Shown: positions 1 through 8,179, counted from the stretch's first letter. The stretch is DNA of 64,000 nt from Paenibacillus ottowii (GCF_006874425.1 NZ_VIJZ01000009.1:168718-232717); one strand, 5' to 3'. Translations and numbers: made by a program. Notes: generated by a model from the letters alone, not told the origin.

Positions 1-277
1 CTCCGATAAAGAACGGTGCTGCCCCTTCATTGGCAATTCCGCCAAATACAAAGTTGATCCCTTCGCTTGCATATCCCAAGAGACTGTTGAACCCAGCTGC
101 AAAGCCCTTGACCAAAAATTCACCAATCCCTGTGTTCAGCAATACAAACGCTAGCGCCGCCTGCAAGACAACCATAACCACCAGTGGACGATACCTGATT
201 TTACGTTTGTCACTACTGGCAACGTAAGTAAGTGCAAATACAACGAGCAATCCCACCAGCGCGATTACATATTTCAT
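1..277 (-). CDS. nupC: NupC-type nucleoside transporter, N-terminal part only
   Basis: Concentrative nucleoside transporter that would import (deoxy)nucleosides with a cation across the cytoplasmic membrane. Only the first 92 residues are present; the gene runs off the left edge. The translation starts MKYVIALVGLLVVFALTYVA, a hydrophobic segment, and continues through VLLNTGIGEFLVKGFAAGFN and a stretch with FGGIANEGAAPFFIG, which fits the NupC/CNT N-terminus. The start at 277 follows a clear GAGGAGG. It lies downstream of cdd and deoC on the same strand but behind a terminator hairpin, so it may have its own promoter or depend on readthrough. In Bacillus, deoC, nupC and pdp form the deoR-controlled operon, which supports the call. 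Confidence 0.85.
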   Translation of the reverse strand, partial: MKYVIALVGLLVVFALTYVASSDKRKIRYRPLVVMVVLQAALAFVLLNTGIGEFLVKGFAAGFNSLLGYASEGINFVFGGIANEGAAPFFIG

Positions 278-298
278 TTCAATTCCTCCTCATTACAT

Positions 299-308
299 TA
301 AGCGCTTA
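299..308. promoter_or_regulatory. possible CcpA (cre) site before nupC
   Basis: A perfect 10-bp palindrome TAAGCGCTTA sits between the cdd terminator and the nupC RBS. The surrounding ATGTAAGCGCTTAATG fits one side of the cre consensus well but misses the three final bases, so it is only a candidate catabolite-repression site. Confidence 0.35.
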
Positions 309-318
309 CATTGACCAT

Positions 319-352
319 AAAAAGAATGCGCCCCAAAGAGGCATTCTTTTTT
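319..352 (-). terminator. terminator after cdd
   Basis: Nine-bp perfect stem AAAGAATGC/GCATTCTTT with an 11-nt loop and T-runs on both strands, directly after the cdd stop codon. Confidence 0.8.
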
Positions 353-748
353 TTATTTCCCCAAATCCGCAGGTCGAAAAGCACCCGGCAGTAACTGCTC
401 CATCGTCCACTCTTCCGTATTGCCATGAAGGTTTGTCAGATAAATTTTGGTATCTTGATGAGCAAATTCGGAGATAACCTGACGACAGGCCCCACATGGA
501 GACACAGGTCCTTCCGTATCCGCTACTATCGCAATCGAATCAATTCGACGGCAGCCTTCAGATACCATTTTGAAAATCGCTGTCCGCTCCGCACAATTGC
601 ATAAGCCGTAGGAGGCATTTTCCACATTGCATCCGTGATATACCGTGCCATCGCTTCCGAGAACCGCAGCACCCACTTGAAAATTCGAATACGGAACATA
701 TGCCTGTTTGCGCGCCTCAAGCGCTTTCTGAATCAATTGATCCTTCAT
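353..748 (-). CDS. cdd: cytidine deaminase
   Basis: Hydrolytic deamination of cytidine and deoxycytidine to uridine and deoxyuridine in the cytosol (pyrimidine salvage). The 131-residue product has the usual size of the tetrameric bacterial enzyme. Visible zinc and catalytic motifs are CNCAERTAI (Cys ligand plus catalytic Glu) and SPCGACRQV (two Cys ligands). I place the start at 748 rather than at the ATG at 763, because the GGAGGG overlapping that upstream ATG is at the right distance to serve the ATG at 748. It lies 30 bp after deoC on the same strand, with a terminator right after it, and so probably belongs to the deoC transcript that feeds deoxyribonucleosides into catabolism. Confidence 0.93.
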   Translation of the reverse strand: MKDQLIQKALEARKQAYVPYSNFQVGAAVLGSDGTVYHGCNVENASYGLCNCAERTAIFKMVSEGCRRIDSIAIVADTEGPVSPCGACRQVISEFAHQDTKIYLTNLHGNTEEWTMEQLLPGAFRPADLGK

Positions 749-778
749 CCCGAATCCCTCCATGACTTTAAAATAAAC

Positions 779-1441
779 TTAGTAGGAAGATGTAGATTGC
801 TCGCCCTCGATGATTTTTACACCGGAACTTGCACCGATCCGGCTTGAGCCAGCTTCTACTAATTTTTGCACATCCTCCAGGCTGCGTACGCCGCCGGAAG
901 CTTTAACACCAATCTCAGGTCCTACCGTTTTGCGCATCAAGGCTACGTCTTCCACAGTAGCTCCACCTGTAGAGAATCCCGTCGAAGTTTTTACAAAATT
1001 CGCTCCGGCTTTGACAGACAGCTCACATGCCAGTACCTTCTCTTCGTTTGTTAGCAGGCAGGTTTCGATAATCACTTTGACCAGCGTACCTGCAGCAGCT
1101 TCCACAACCGCACGAATATCCTTTTCTACGAGTTCCAGATCACGTGCCTTCAAGGCGCCGATATTAATAACCATATCCACCTCAGTCGCACCGTTAGCAA
1201 TCGCATCTTTCGTTTCAAATGCTTTCGTTGCCGACGTGTTCGCTCCCAGTGGGAAACCGATAACCGTACAGATAGCTACGCCTGTACCTGCAAGCTGTTC
1301 GGCTGCATAGGCTACCCACGCCGGATTTACACATACGGAAGCAAACTGGTATTTTTTCGCCTCAGCAGTCAACTTTGTAATTTCGTCCTTCGTCGCATCT
1401 GCACGCAACAATGTATGATCGATTAATGCTGCAATGTTCAT
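779..1441 (-). CDS. deoC: deoxyribose-phosphate aldolase
   Basis: Class I aldolase that splits 2-deoxyribose-5-phosphate into glyceraldehyde-3-phosphate and acetaldehyde, the last step of deoxynucleoside breakdown. The 220-residue product contains family motifs LIDHTLLRADAT, VCVNPAWVAYA, VIGFPLGANTSATK, FVKTSTGFSTGGAT (with the Schiff-base lysine) and VKASGGVRS. The start at 1441 is chosen because AAGGAG lies 9 nt before it, whereas the ATG at 1459 has no RBS of its own. It is the first structural gene after deoR, behind a well-formed promoter overlapped by an inverted repeat. Confidence 0.95.
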   Translation of the reverse strand: MNIAALIDHTLLRADATKDEITKLTAEAKKYQFASVCVNPAWVAYAAEQLAGTGVAICTVIGFPLGANTSATKAFETKDAIANGATEVDMVINIGALKARDLELVEKDIRAVVEAAAGTLVKVIIETCLLTNEEKVLACELSVKAGANFVKTSTGFSTGGATVEDVALMRKTVGPEIGVKASGGVRSLEDVQKLVEAGSSRIGASSGVKIIEGEQSTSSY

Positions 1442-1509
1442 ATCTGAAAGCTCCTTCATTCAATAAATAGTGTGAAGAAAATGAATCGTTATTTCCCTGT
1501 GATGAGATC

Positions 1510-1560
1510 ATCATAGCACGGCTTTGAACATATGTAAAACACATTTTGAAATTATGTTCA
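1510..1560 (-). promoter_or_regulatory. deoC promoter with probable DeoR operator
   Basis: Read on the minus strand: -35 TTTACA (1533-1538), 17-bp spacer, -10 TATGAT (1510-1515). Two perfect 8-bp inverted arms, TGAACATA at 1525-1532 and TATGTTCA at 1553-1560, flank or overlap the -35. The layout suits repression by the adjacent DeoR with deoxyribose-5-phosphate as inducer, as in Bacillus subtilis; the operator assignment is an inference. Confidence 0.65.
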
Positions 1561-1651
1561 CACTTGTACATAGGGCGTTCACCTACATTTCATATTACCC
1601 TGTAGGCCTGCGCCATAACCGTGTGTTTATTTGGAATGAGGCCAACATGCC

Positions 1652-2587
1652 CTACTGTAAAAGTGCTTGTGCCGTAAACTGATCCGTCACCAAAATATTC
1701 GCATACTTGCCACGTAGCGATGCCCGAATAGCCTCTACTTTGCGCTGACCTCCAGCCACGAGGATGGACTTCTCCTTCTTTCGCAGCTCCGGCAAATCAA
1801 TTCCCACGGTACGGCTGTTGATTTCCTGACTGCATATCTTACCTTCATCGTCAAAAAAGCGTGAGCAAATATCGCCTTTGCCGATTTTTTGCAGCAGCTT
1901 CTGCTCTTCATGGTTAAAGTAACCTAATCGGAACAGCAGTGCATCCTCCTTGACCGTACCCACCGTAAACACCGCAATGTTCGCCTGCTTGCCAAGTTGA
2001 ATGATACGCTGGATATGCCGATCCTCCTCGACCATTCTCTTAACAGCTTGACTGTCGAAAATCACGGGCAGCGGCAAATACCGAGCGATGGTGTTAAAGG
2101 CTTCTGCGAACAAATTCACGGTTTCCACCGCATAAGTGTTGACATGTGAATGGCTCACGCCTCCTTTAAGCTGAACCACCTCGACTCCCTTGACCTGCTT
2201 TTGCTGGAGATGAAGCGCCACCGCATGCATGGTTGTTCCCCATGTCACTCCAATAATATCAGCATCCTGTACCGTTTCATGCAAATAATCGGCTGCTTTT
2301 TTGCTAATGTGCTTCTTGATCTCTTGGTAATCATTTAATGGCGAATAACAGACCAGCACGGTATCCAGCCCGTATTTCTTTTTCACCTGCTCTCCGAGCG
2401 CGTCCATATCCTCCATTGGGTCCACAATACTGATCCGCACGTATCCCTGTTCCTTGGCAGCCTGAAGTAAGCGCGATACCGTGGGTCGCGAAACCCCGAG
2501 TCTGACCGCGATGTCTTGCTGGCTATAATCGTTCAGATAGTATAATCTGGCTGCCTCGATACTTAATCGTTGCTTTTCATGATCCAT
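1652..2587 (-). CDS. deoR: SorC/DeoR-family repressor of deoxynucleoside catabolism
   Basis: Sugar-phosphate-responsive repressor. Residues about 1-60 form a helix-turn-helix (DYSQQDIAVRLGVSRPTVSR), and the remaining 250 residues resemble the SorC effector-binding domain, a fold related to sugar-phosphate isomerases (IIGVTWGTTMHAVA, VEVVQLKGGVSHSHVNTYA, VAGGQRKVEAIRASL). Length (311) is normal for the family. It sits immediately upstream of deoC-cdd on the same strand with a 210-bp gap that holds the deoC promoter and inverted repeat, the same arrangement as B. subtilis deoR-deoC-nupC-pdp. The ligand, deoxyribose-5-phosphate, is inferred from that relative. Confidence 0.88.
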   Translation of the reverse strand: MDHEKQRLSIEAARLYYLNDYSQQDIAVRLGVSRPTVSRLLQAAKEQGYVRISIVDPMEDMDALGEQVKKKYGLDTVLVCYSPLNDYQEIKKHISKKAADYLHETVQDADIIGVTWGTTMHAVALHLQQKQVKGVEVVQLKGGVSHSHVNTYAVETVNLFAEAFNTIARYLPLPVIFDSQAVKRMVEEDRHIQRIIQLGKQANIAVFTVGTVKEDALLFRLGYFNHEEQKLLQKIGKGDICSRFFDDEGKICSQEINSRTVGIDLPELRKKEKSILVAGGQRKVEAIRASLRGKYANILVTDQFTAQALLQ

Positions 2588-2862
2588 TCTACCTCAACCC
2601 GCTTATCTTAAAAATGTAGTGCCATCGGACATGGGCTTAGCCCCAACATTTAAATGTAAGGGAAACTCAAAGCTACACTCTTTCCGTTTGGCTGTTATTT
2701 TGGAAGATTTAACTGCTCGTTTGTGATATTCTGTGATTAACTAAAATCATTTTACCGCATCCTCCACTTTATCGTTCCATCTATCAAAACGCAATAGTTA
2801 ACTAATTTATCGCTAGTTCACAACTTGTGATGGACTTATCTGAATATGTAAGGAGAATTGCT

Positions 2863-3276
2863 ATGTCTGAATATATTATGTGCAGTCTGGCGGACAAAAA
2901 GTTCGCATTAAACTTTCTGGAAGTAGAAGAAGTCATGAATGCCAAAAAAGGGACACCGCTTCCCTTTTCCGAAGCATGGCATGAAGGAATGGTGACCATT
3001 CGTGGCGATGTATTTACCATCCTTAATCTACGCAAGAAGCTGCTTCTTCCCGCATCAAGCGATTCCTCCGAGGACAAAATGATTTTGCTCAGTCGTGCAA
3101 AGATTGCTTTGCTTGTCGATCAGGTGGAGGATACAGCATCTGCCGAAGACAGTCAGCTACAAAGCAATGAGGAAGAATGGCAACGCGAATTGTTCCCTAC
3201 TGTGATGGAGCATCAGGGTGCTCTTATTCCGGTATTTGATATGGACGCTTTTCTCGCATCCACCAAAACGAACTAA
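2863..3276 (+). CDS. cheW: CheW-like chemotaxis coupling protein
   Basis: Single CheW domain (137 residues), an SH3-like adaptor linking methyl-accepting receptors to the kinase CheA at the membrane. Characteristic positions are LADKKFALNFLEVEEVMNAK, the GMVTIRGDVFTILNLRKKL core and the C-terminal GALIPVFDMDAFL. The start at 2863 has AGGAG seven nt upstream; an in-frame ATG at 2827 lacks an RBS. It is alone, with no cheA, receptor or flagellar gene nearby, and is followed by its own terminator. It may therefore be a stand-alone coupling protein rather than the main flagellar-operon copy. Confidence 0.85.
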   Translation: MSEYIMCSLADKKFALNFLEVEEVMNAKKGTPLPFSEAWHEGMVTIRGDVFTILNLRKKLLLPASSDSSEDKMILLSRAKIALLVDQVEDTASAEDSQLQSNEEEWQRELFPTVMEHQGALIPVFDMDAFLASTKTN

Positions 3277-3278
3277 AA

Positions 3279-3330
3279 AAATACTCCCGTATCTTGAGCC
3301 AGCTTGCAACTCATCGTTCGGGAGTATTTT
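3279..3330. terminator. bidirectional terminator between cheW and the slipin gene
   Basis: Stem AATACTCCCG/CGGGAGTATT with A-run before and T-run after, between two convergent genes. Confidence 0.85.
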
Positions 3331-3333
3331 CTG

Positions 3334-4452
3334 TTACTGGAGCCCCTGCCCCTCTTTCATATGAACCAATGTGTTTAGCTGCTCCAGCAGCGTATTTCCA
3401 CCAGTCAGCGATATCGTACCAATCTTCTCGCAGATTTTTTCCATGAATTCCAGCTCTTTGAGACGATAGAGGGTAGCATTTTCGTCCATCAGCTTGGCCG
3501 TATTGAGCAGACTACGAGTGGATGCCGTCTCTTCACGTCGTGTAATGAGGTTGGCTTGTGCCTTCTTCTCTGCCAATAGCACCGTATTCAGAATATCCTT
3601 GATATCCCCCGGCAAAATAATATCCTTCACCCCTGCTGACGTAAAAGCAACCCCATATTCATCGCTCTGCTCATTCAGTCGCGTCAAAACATATTCCGCA
3701 ATCTCCTGCTTCATTTTTAGCAGATCATCCAGCTTCATTGTTCCTACGTATTCGCGCAGCAGCAGCTGCAGCATAATGTAGATTTGCTCCTCGTATGCTT
3801 TGAACTCCAACGCTCGCAGCGGGTCGGTGATCCGGTACTGGCAGACGAAGTTCAGACGCAGCGTGATTTTGTCCTCCGTCATGATTTCCTGCCCCATCAG
3901 GTCCATCTGCTGCTGCCGCATATCTATGGTTTTGATCTCTGTGTTCACCGTGGACAACCAGAAATAATATTTGCCCGGCTTCAATTCACCTTGCAGCACA
4001 TTATCGTAATACAAAAAGCCCACTTCATGACTAGCCACCTGTAGGGCTTTCCAGAAGCCCGGTGTCTTGGACAAGAATGCTTGCCCCAAAGCCTTATCAA
4101 TGGCAGGCTGCCGAGTATCTGCACGAACAAAACGATGTTCCTTGAGCATGTTCCAAAATGCATATTTCCCTGCTGTCAGCAGCTCTACAAACCGATGATC
4201 CTCATAATGCAGCACATATTCATGGTCCTCCACATCGATGACGGTCAATTGCTCCAGCAATAGAGGATCTGTCAAAAACAAACGAATATCATGATCTGGT
4301 ACAAAAAAGGGTTCGGCTACATTTAAAATTTCAACTGTTTCCTGTTGAAATGTCTTCATTAGGTAAGTCCCTGGGTTCAGCAACTTGTGGTAGCTTCCTT
4401 TTTGAAACAGCAGTCCGCGCTCATCGGATTTAATCGTTATTTTCTTAAACAT
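3334..4452 (-). CDS. slipin-family SPFH/band-7 domain protein
   Basis: SPFH-domain protein of the slipin/stomatin branch, 372 residues. Proteins of this group form oligomeric membrane-associated scaffolds. The N-terminus (MFKKITIKSDERGLLFQKGS) lacks the obvious transmembrane hairpin of stomatins, and the SPFH core is visible in VNTEIKTIDMRQQQMDLMGQ, EIMTEDKITLRLNFVCQYRI, VGTMKLDDLLKMKQEIAEYV and FTSAGVKDIILPGDIKDI, followed by a helical tail. The start at 4452 has AGGAG eight nt upstream; the longer open frame to 4569 is not supported. It has no co-transcribed partner, and its upstream region is unusually long and structured. Its biological role is unknown to me. Confidence 0.8.
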   Translation of the reverse strand: MFKKITIKSDERGLLFQKGSYHKLLNPGTYLMKTFQQETVEILNVAEPFFVPDHDIRLFLTDPLLLEQLTVIDVEDHEYVLHYEDHRFVELLTAGKYAFWNMLKEHRFVRADTRQPAIDKALGQAFLSKTPGFWKALQVASHEVGFLYYDNVLQGELKPGKYYFWLSTVNTEIKTIDMRQQQMDLMGQEIMTEDKITLRLNFVCQYRITDPLRALEFKAYEEQIYIMLQLLLREYVGTMKLDDLLKMKQEIAEYVLTRLNEQSDEYGVAFTSAGVKDIILPGDIKDILNTVLLAEKKAQANLITRREETASTRSLLNTAKLMDENATLYRLKELEFMEKICEKIGTISLTGGNTLLEQLNTLVHMKEGQGLQ

Positions 4453-4471
4453 CGTATCACTCCTAGTGTTA

Positions 4472-4594
4472 AAAATCCTCAACTTAAAAATAGGCTTCCT
4501 TCGTAGATATGGCGGCTTCGCTTCTCCAGATTCAAACGGACCGCTCCGCTTATTCGCACGTTGAGTCAAAACACATTTTTAAAATGAGGATTTA
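4472..4594. repeat. inverted-repeat element in the leader of the slipin gene
   Basis: Imperfect inverted arms of about 19 bp, AAAATCCTCAACTTAAAAAT near 4472-4491 and its near complement at 4575-4594, enclose about 83 bp just upstream of the slipin RBS. They could fold into a long hairpin in the 5' leader, or mark the ends of a small miniature element. Confidence 0.5.
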
Positions 4595-4599
4595 TTTTT

Positions 4600-5095
4600 A
4601 TTTGTTGTAGGGATAGGACCCTTGCAGAGCATCCCTCCAGAATGAAGGGCGGGGCCAGGCTTAAGGAAAAAGGAAGGTGCCGCCTGTTCCCGTATTTCGG
4701 GGATGGAATTCACCAGCCCAACCTCGACTGTAAATCCTTATCTCCGAAGCCGCGGGCGCTGTCGGCGCTTGCTCTCTCCGGTATCCGTTGACCGCATAGC
4801 CATCGTCCCGGCATCTATCATCAGGACTAGATATGGGAAGCTCTTATCCAGGTCTCTTCATTGTTTTATTCGACCATTCGAATACTCTACCAGAAGTCGC
4901 TTGGAAGGCGATTGGGAATCGAACCCTAATTGCTGGTGGATACATCAGATTTACAGGATACCTGACCCGATCAGGGCAGGCACTGCGGGACCATTGGAAA
5001 TCCTCGCCTCGGCAATATCCTTCTGTATCAGCCTTTATCATTATTGCGCACCTTTGCACTCACGAACATGGCGAAAGTATTACGACCCCTAAAAA
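4600..5095. other. gene-free, hairpin-rich region of unknown function
   Basis: About 500 bp without a convincing coding frame, richer in G+C than the AT-rich flanks. Local inverted repeats include ATTCGA-ccat-TCGAAT (4868-4883), a stem at 4961-4980 (CCTG.CCC with GGG.CAGG) and GGGAT/ATCCC near 4610-4635. A tRNA T-arm-like GGGAATCGAACCC lies at 4914-4926, but no complete tRNA can be folded. I could not match it to riboswitch or RNA families I know (ydaO, cobalamin, M-box, T-box, RNase P, SRP, tmRNA). Confidence 0.4.
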
Positions 5096-5098
5096 AAT

Positions 5099-5142
5099 AA
5101 AAAGACACGAAGGATGCGTATGTGCTTCCCTCGTGTCTTTCT
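5099..5142 (-). terminator. terminator after the methyltransferase gene
   Basis: Perfect stem AAAGACACGA/TCGTGTCTTT with T-rich tails in both directions; also the possible 3' end of any plus-strand transcript from the preceding gene-free region. Confidence 0.8.
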
Positions 5143-5155
5143 TTTACAATTCCCA

Positions 5156-5785
5156 TTACAGCTCTCTTTGGCATTTTATCATGATAAATTTAAATGGAGG
5201 CTTGCTTTCCATGTTTTTATGGGGCTCAACAATTTCCGAAAAATCGGTTAGTCCATAATTGCCGAATTCTTGTTTTATCGAATCAGCATCATAAAAAAAC
5301 ATTTTTACCCCTTCCATAATCTCGAAATAGTCTATATCCAGTTGCTTTCCCTTTCCATACATCGGGGCTTCTTTTGAAATCGTCGTAAAAACCATATATC
5401 CGTTTGGCTTTAACTGATTATAACAATCGTTAATAAACTTTTCCCTCTCACGCTTATTCAATAAGTGAATAAGGGCATAACAAAATATACCGTCATAAAG
5501 TTTGTTATCAAAAGGCATATCCGTTACGGAGCCATGAAAAATACTAATATTAAGCTCCTTTTGTCTCGCCAAATCAATCGCTGTTTTTGAAATTTCAATA
5601 CCTGTTACGTTTATTCCGTTATCCACGAAAACCTTTGCATTTCTCCCATATCCAATTCCAGGTATCAATATGTCCTTAATGTTCTTTTCAAGAAAAAAAT
5701 CCTTGGTCAGGATTGCCGAGTCTGAAGGTTCAAAGCCCCACATCATTTGATTTTCTATAAAACTTGATTCCCAAAATTCTGTCAT
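5156..5785 (-). CDS. class I SAM-dependent methyltransferase
   Basis: Small cytosolic methyltransferase (209 residues) of the Methyltransf_25/TehB-like type. Motif I is DILIPGIGYGRNAKVF, motif II acidic residue lies in VTGIEISKTAIDLA, motif III in ISIFHGSVTDMPFDNKLYDG and the post-motif in LKPNGYMVFTTISKEAPMYG. The usual GxGxG is present as GIGYG. RBS GAGGAG lies 7 nt before the start. The gene is clearly AT-rich compared with its neighbours, and it is monocistronic between a terminator and a pseudogene, which hints at separate acquisition. The substrate cannot be read from the sequence. Confidence 0.85.
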   Translation of the reverse strand: MTEFWESSFIENQMMWGFEPSDSAILTKDFFLEKNIKDILIPGIGYGRNAKVFVDNGINVTGIEISKTAIDLARQKELNISIFHGSVTDMPFDNKLYDGIFCYALIHLLNKREREKFINDCYNQLKPNGYMVFTTISKEAPMYGKGKQLDIDYFEIMEGVKMFFYDADSIKQEFGNYGLTDFSEIVEPHKNMESKPPFKFIMIKCQREL

Positions 5786-5825
5786 ACCGTATCTCCTCTA
5801 TATTTTCATATCCATCATTTTATAA

Positions 5826-6712
5826 TTATTCAGGAGCAAGTCCCGGTTGAGACGTGTTCAACACCTCGGTTGCAGAAATTTCGGATTCCCCCGTCGTTGT
5901 GGAAGCCGTCTGGTGGGTATAGCTAAATGAAGGAGTCTCATATTGCAATCCTGCCTTTTCATACGTGAACCAATAGCTAACGGTCTTCCCAATGGAGAGG
6001 TCTGTAACCCGCTGCTCCCAAACACCGGCATTGTTGGTCATCCGGTAATTAAGCTGCTGTCCACCTGATAAAGTATAGTGTACGTCAACATAGGCGGAGG
6101 CTGTTTTGGGGGTAAATTGAAGCAGTGCTTCGCGATCGCTGATAAAACGAGCCTTAACGGTAAAGCTGTAAGTAGTAGCTGCATTTAGTCCTGTAATTGT
6201 AGCGGAAGTAGCGTTTATTTTTGCCGCCTGAGCCCCGTCCTTATACACAATATACTCCGTAACGCCTACATTGTCTGTAGATGCCTCCCATTCCAGGGTA
6301 ATCGTCGAAGCCGTTTTGGTCGCAGCTCGCACATTTGCTGGAGTGGATGGTGCCTCTGTATCCGGCTGCGGATTGCCGCCGCTTCCATTTCCAGTATTAA
6401 AGCTGTTCGGCTGCACGGTAATGCTGTGCCTATCTGAGAAGGTTACTGTTTTGACCTGGTCTGAAAAGTTGTAGGCCACATAGGTTTTTACTCCGTTCTT
6501 ATGAAATACACCATAAATAGGTGAATTGGCGGTGATGCTGCGGTCAATGTTGCCTACAGCATCCAAGTTATAAATCCAGTGGTAGGCATTGGGCCAGTTA
6601 CATTCGCTGTCTTGTAAATTTCATTTTGCGGTGTAGCTGCTCCGGTAGGTAATGTGGTTGAATATGAGCCTGCACCTTGTGTGACTTCGCCCGAAAAGGA
6701 TTTAGTAGAAAC
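5826..6712 (-). pseudogene. remnant of a GH81 endo-beta-1,3-glucanase with Fn3 and glucan-binding modules
   Basis: The intact 3' part (open from 6566 or slightly upstream to 5826) reads as the end of a GH81 catalytic domain (AVGNIDRSITANSPIYGVFH, VKTYVAYNFSDQVKTVTF). It is followed by an Fn3 module (PSTPANVRAATKTASTITLE) and a CBM56-like beta-1,3-glucan-binding module (TASAYVDVHYTLSGGQQLNY). Upstream, in a different frame, 6587-6712 encodes a GH81-like N-terminal start (GAGSYSTTLPTGAATPQNEI, then YKTANVTGPMPT). The two meet at 6581-6597, where GGCCCAATGCCTACC can be read in both frames (GPMPT and WPNAY). The main catalytic region, signal peptide and start codon are missing. No product is expected. 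Confidence 0.75.
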
Positions 6713-7001
6713 CGGCCTCCTTTGAATTCTTTTCTTCCTTTTACTGCAAAGCTTTTCCCTTTCCTTTTCTTTCCTTCCCGCTTAAATTCAACTTCATTGT
6801 GCTTGATCTCCATTTCCAGGTCAATTCTTATATTTCTAAATTTCAACAAAACAAGGCGAAAGTCTCTAAAAATGCATAATAAACCAGGACGAAAAACCCA
6901 ATTATTATGTAATGATGCTATTTTGATTTCATCCCATAAGACGTTCACCGTATGAGTTATTCATCCCGTTAACCATTCACCCTAATAATCATTTAGTCTA
7001 T
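6713..7001. other. AT-rich stretch with no recognisable gene
   Basis: Between the GH81 remnant and the ribD terminator. A lysine-rich open frame on the minus strand (6598-6948) overlaps the pseudogene, resembles nothing I know and lacks an RBS. I take this stretch to be decayed upstream sequence of the glucanase gene. Confidence 0.4.
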
Positions 7002-7026
7002 AAAAAAAGACCCTCCAGGCCTTTTA
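7002..7026 (-). terminator. terminator after ribD
   Basis: Minus-strand stem AAAGGCC/GGGTCTTT (one G-T pair) followed by a run of seven T, about 55 bp after the ribD stop. Confidence 0.7.
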
Positions 7027-7078
7027 GCCCTTCAGATCCTCTGTTTTGAATTTATAAGGTTTTGAGTCTTTGACTCAC

Positions 7079-8179
7079 TCATTTTCCTCGCCCAAAATAC
7101 CCCTCTATTTTCCAGTCCACGCCAACTTGCGTTACGCTCAAATCCTGCAAGGCCACCGCATCGCTCATTGCAGATGCGCCCTCTCCCCCGAGAAAGCCTG
7201 GAGCTGTGCGCCCTCCAACCAGCTTCGGTGCCATATACAGCACCAGCTTGTCTGCCAGTCCTTGCTGCACGAATGAAGCGTTCACCTCGGCCCCGCCTTC
7301 CACGAATACCGATGACACCTCGGCCGCTCCCAGAATATCCAGCATTTGCGGAAGGTTGACTCGCTCACTGTTTTCATCTTGTGTCGGATATACCTTCACA
7401 CCAAGCTGTTCCAGCTGGCTTCGCTTACCTTCATCGTAAGCCCTGCCTGTGAATATCCAGGTCGGCGCCTCTCCATCTGTAATAACACGAGCATCCAATG
7501 GAATACGCAGCTTGCTATCCAAAATGATACGAATCGGATTCCGTCCCTCTGGTAAACGAGTCGTTAGCTGAGGATTATCATGAATCACGGTCTGTACACC
7601 GACCAGGATGCCTACATGCTCGTGCCGAAGACGATGCACATCCTCCCGTGCAGCTTCAGATGTAATCCACTTGCTTTCCGAGGTCCGGGTGGCAATTTTA
7701 CCGTCCAGCGTCACTGCCGATTTGATCGTAATAAAAGGACGCTTGTTCACAATATATTGATTGAACACTTCATTCATGCGGATCGATTCCTGCTCGCATA
7801 CTCCGACAATGACTTCAATGCCCGCGTCTTTCAAAATCTGTACCCCTCTGCCGGAAACCAGCGGGTTCGGGTCCAGGGCTGCAATCACCGCCCGGCGAAT
7901 GCCAGCCTTCACAATCGCTTCCGCGCATGGGCCTGTCCGGCCGTGATGGGAACACGGCTCCAGCGTTACGTAAATCGTCGCCCCCTGAGCCTGTCCACCC
8001 GCCATACGCAAGGCATGAATCTCGGCATGTGGCTCACCGGGCTTCAAATGAGCCCCGATCCCAACGATACGGCCATTGTTGACAATGACTGATCCGACGA
8101 GCGGGTTCGGTTCTGTTTGCCCTTTGGCACTTCTGGCATTTTCCAGTGCCAGGCGCATATATTTTTCGTGAGTGTTCAT
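7079..8179 (-). CDS. ribD: bifunctional riboflavin biosynthesis deaminase/reductase RibD
   Basis: Second and third steps of riboflavin synthesis: deamination of the pyrimidine product of GTP cyclohydrolase II, then NADPH reduction of the ribosyl chain. Residues 1-145 form the deaminase domain with zinc motifs HAEIHAL and LEPCSHHGRTGPCAEAI; residues about 146-366 form the reductase (RPFITIKSAVTLDGKIATRT, ILVGVQTVIHDNPQLTTRLP, SVFVEGGAEVNASF). The 366-residue length is normal. The start overlaps the ribA stop by 4 bp (ATGA), with the RBS GGAGG inside ribA, so the two are translationally coupled. No FMN riboswitch is visible upstream of the pair. Confidence 0.95.
   Translation of the reverse strand: MNTHEKYMRLALENARSAKGQTEPNPLVGSVIVNNGRIVGIGAHLKPGEPHAEIHALRMAGGQAQGATIYVTLEPCSHHGRTGPCAEAIVKAGIRRAVIAALDPNPLVSGRGVQILKDAGIEVIVGVCEQESIRMNEVFNQYIVNKRPFITIKSAVTLDGKIATRTSESKWITSEAAREDVHRLRHEHVGILVGVQTVIHDNPQLTTRLPEGRNPIRIILDSKLRIPLDARVITDGEAPTWIFTGRAYDEGKRSQLEQLGVKVYPTQDENSERVNLPQMLDILGAAEVSSVFVEGGAEVNASFVQQGLADKLVLYMAPKLVGGRTAPGFLGGEGASAMSDAVALQDLSVTQVGVDWKIEGYFGRGK

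Noticed and set aside
4905..4935. tRNA T-arm-like sequence
   Set aside because: No matching acceptor, D- or anticodon arms could be found on either strand.
4703..5258. Plus-strand open frames of 129 and 141 codons in the structured region
   Set aside because: No start signals, mutually overlapping, and look like translations of structured GC-rich sequence.
6598..6948. 116-residue lysine-rich minus-strand frame
   Set aside because: Overlaps the GH81 remnant in a different frame, no RBS, composition explained by purine-rich DNA.
7168..8092. Plus-strand frames opposite ribD
   Set aside because: Shadows of the strongly supported ribD reading frame.
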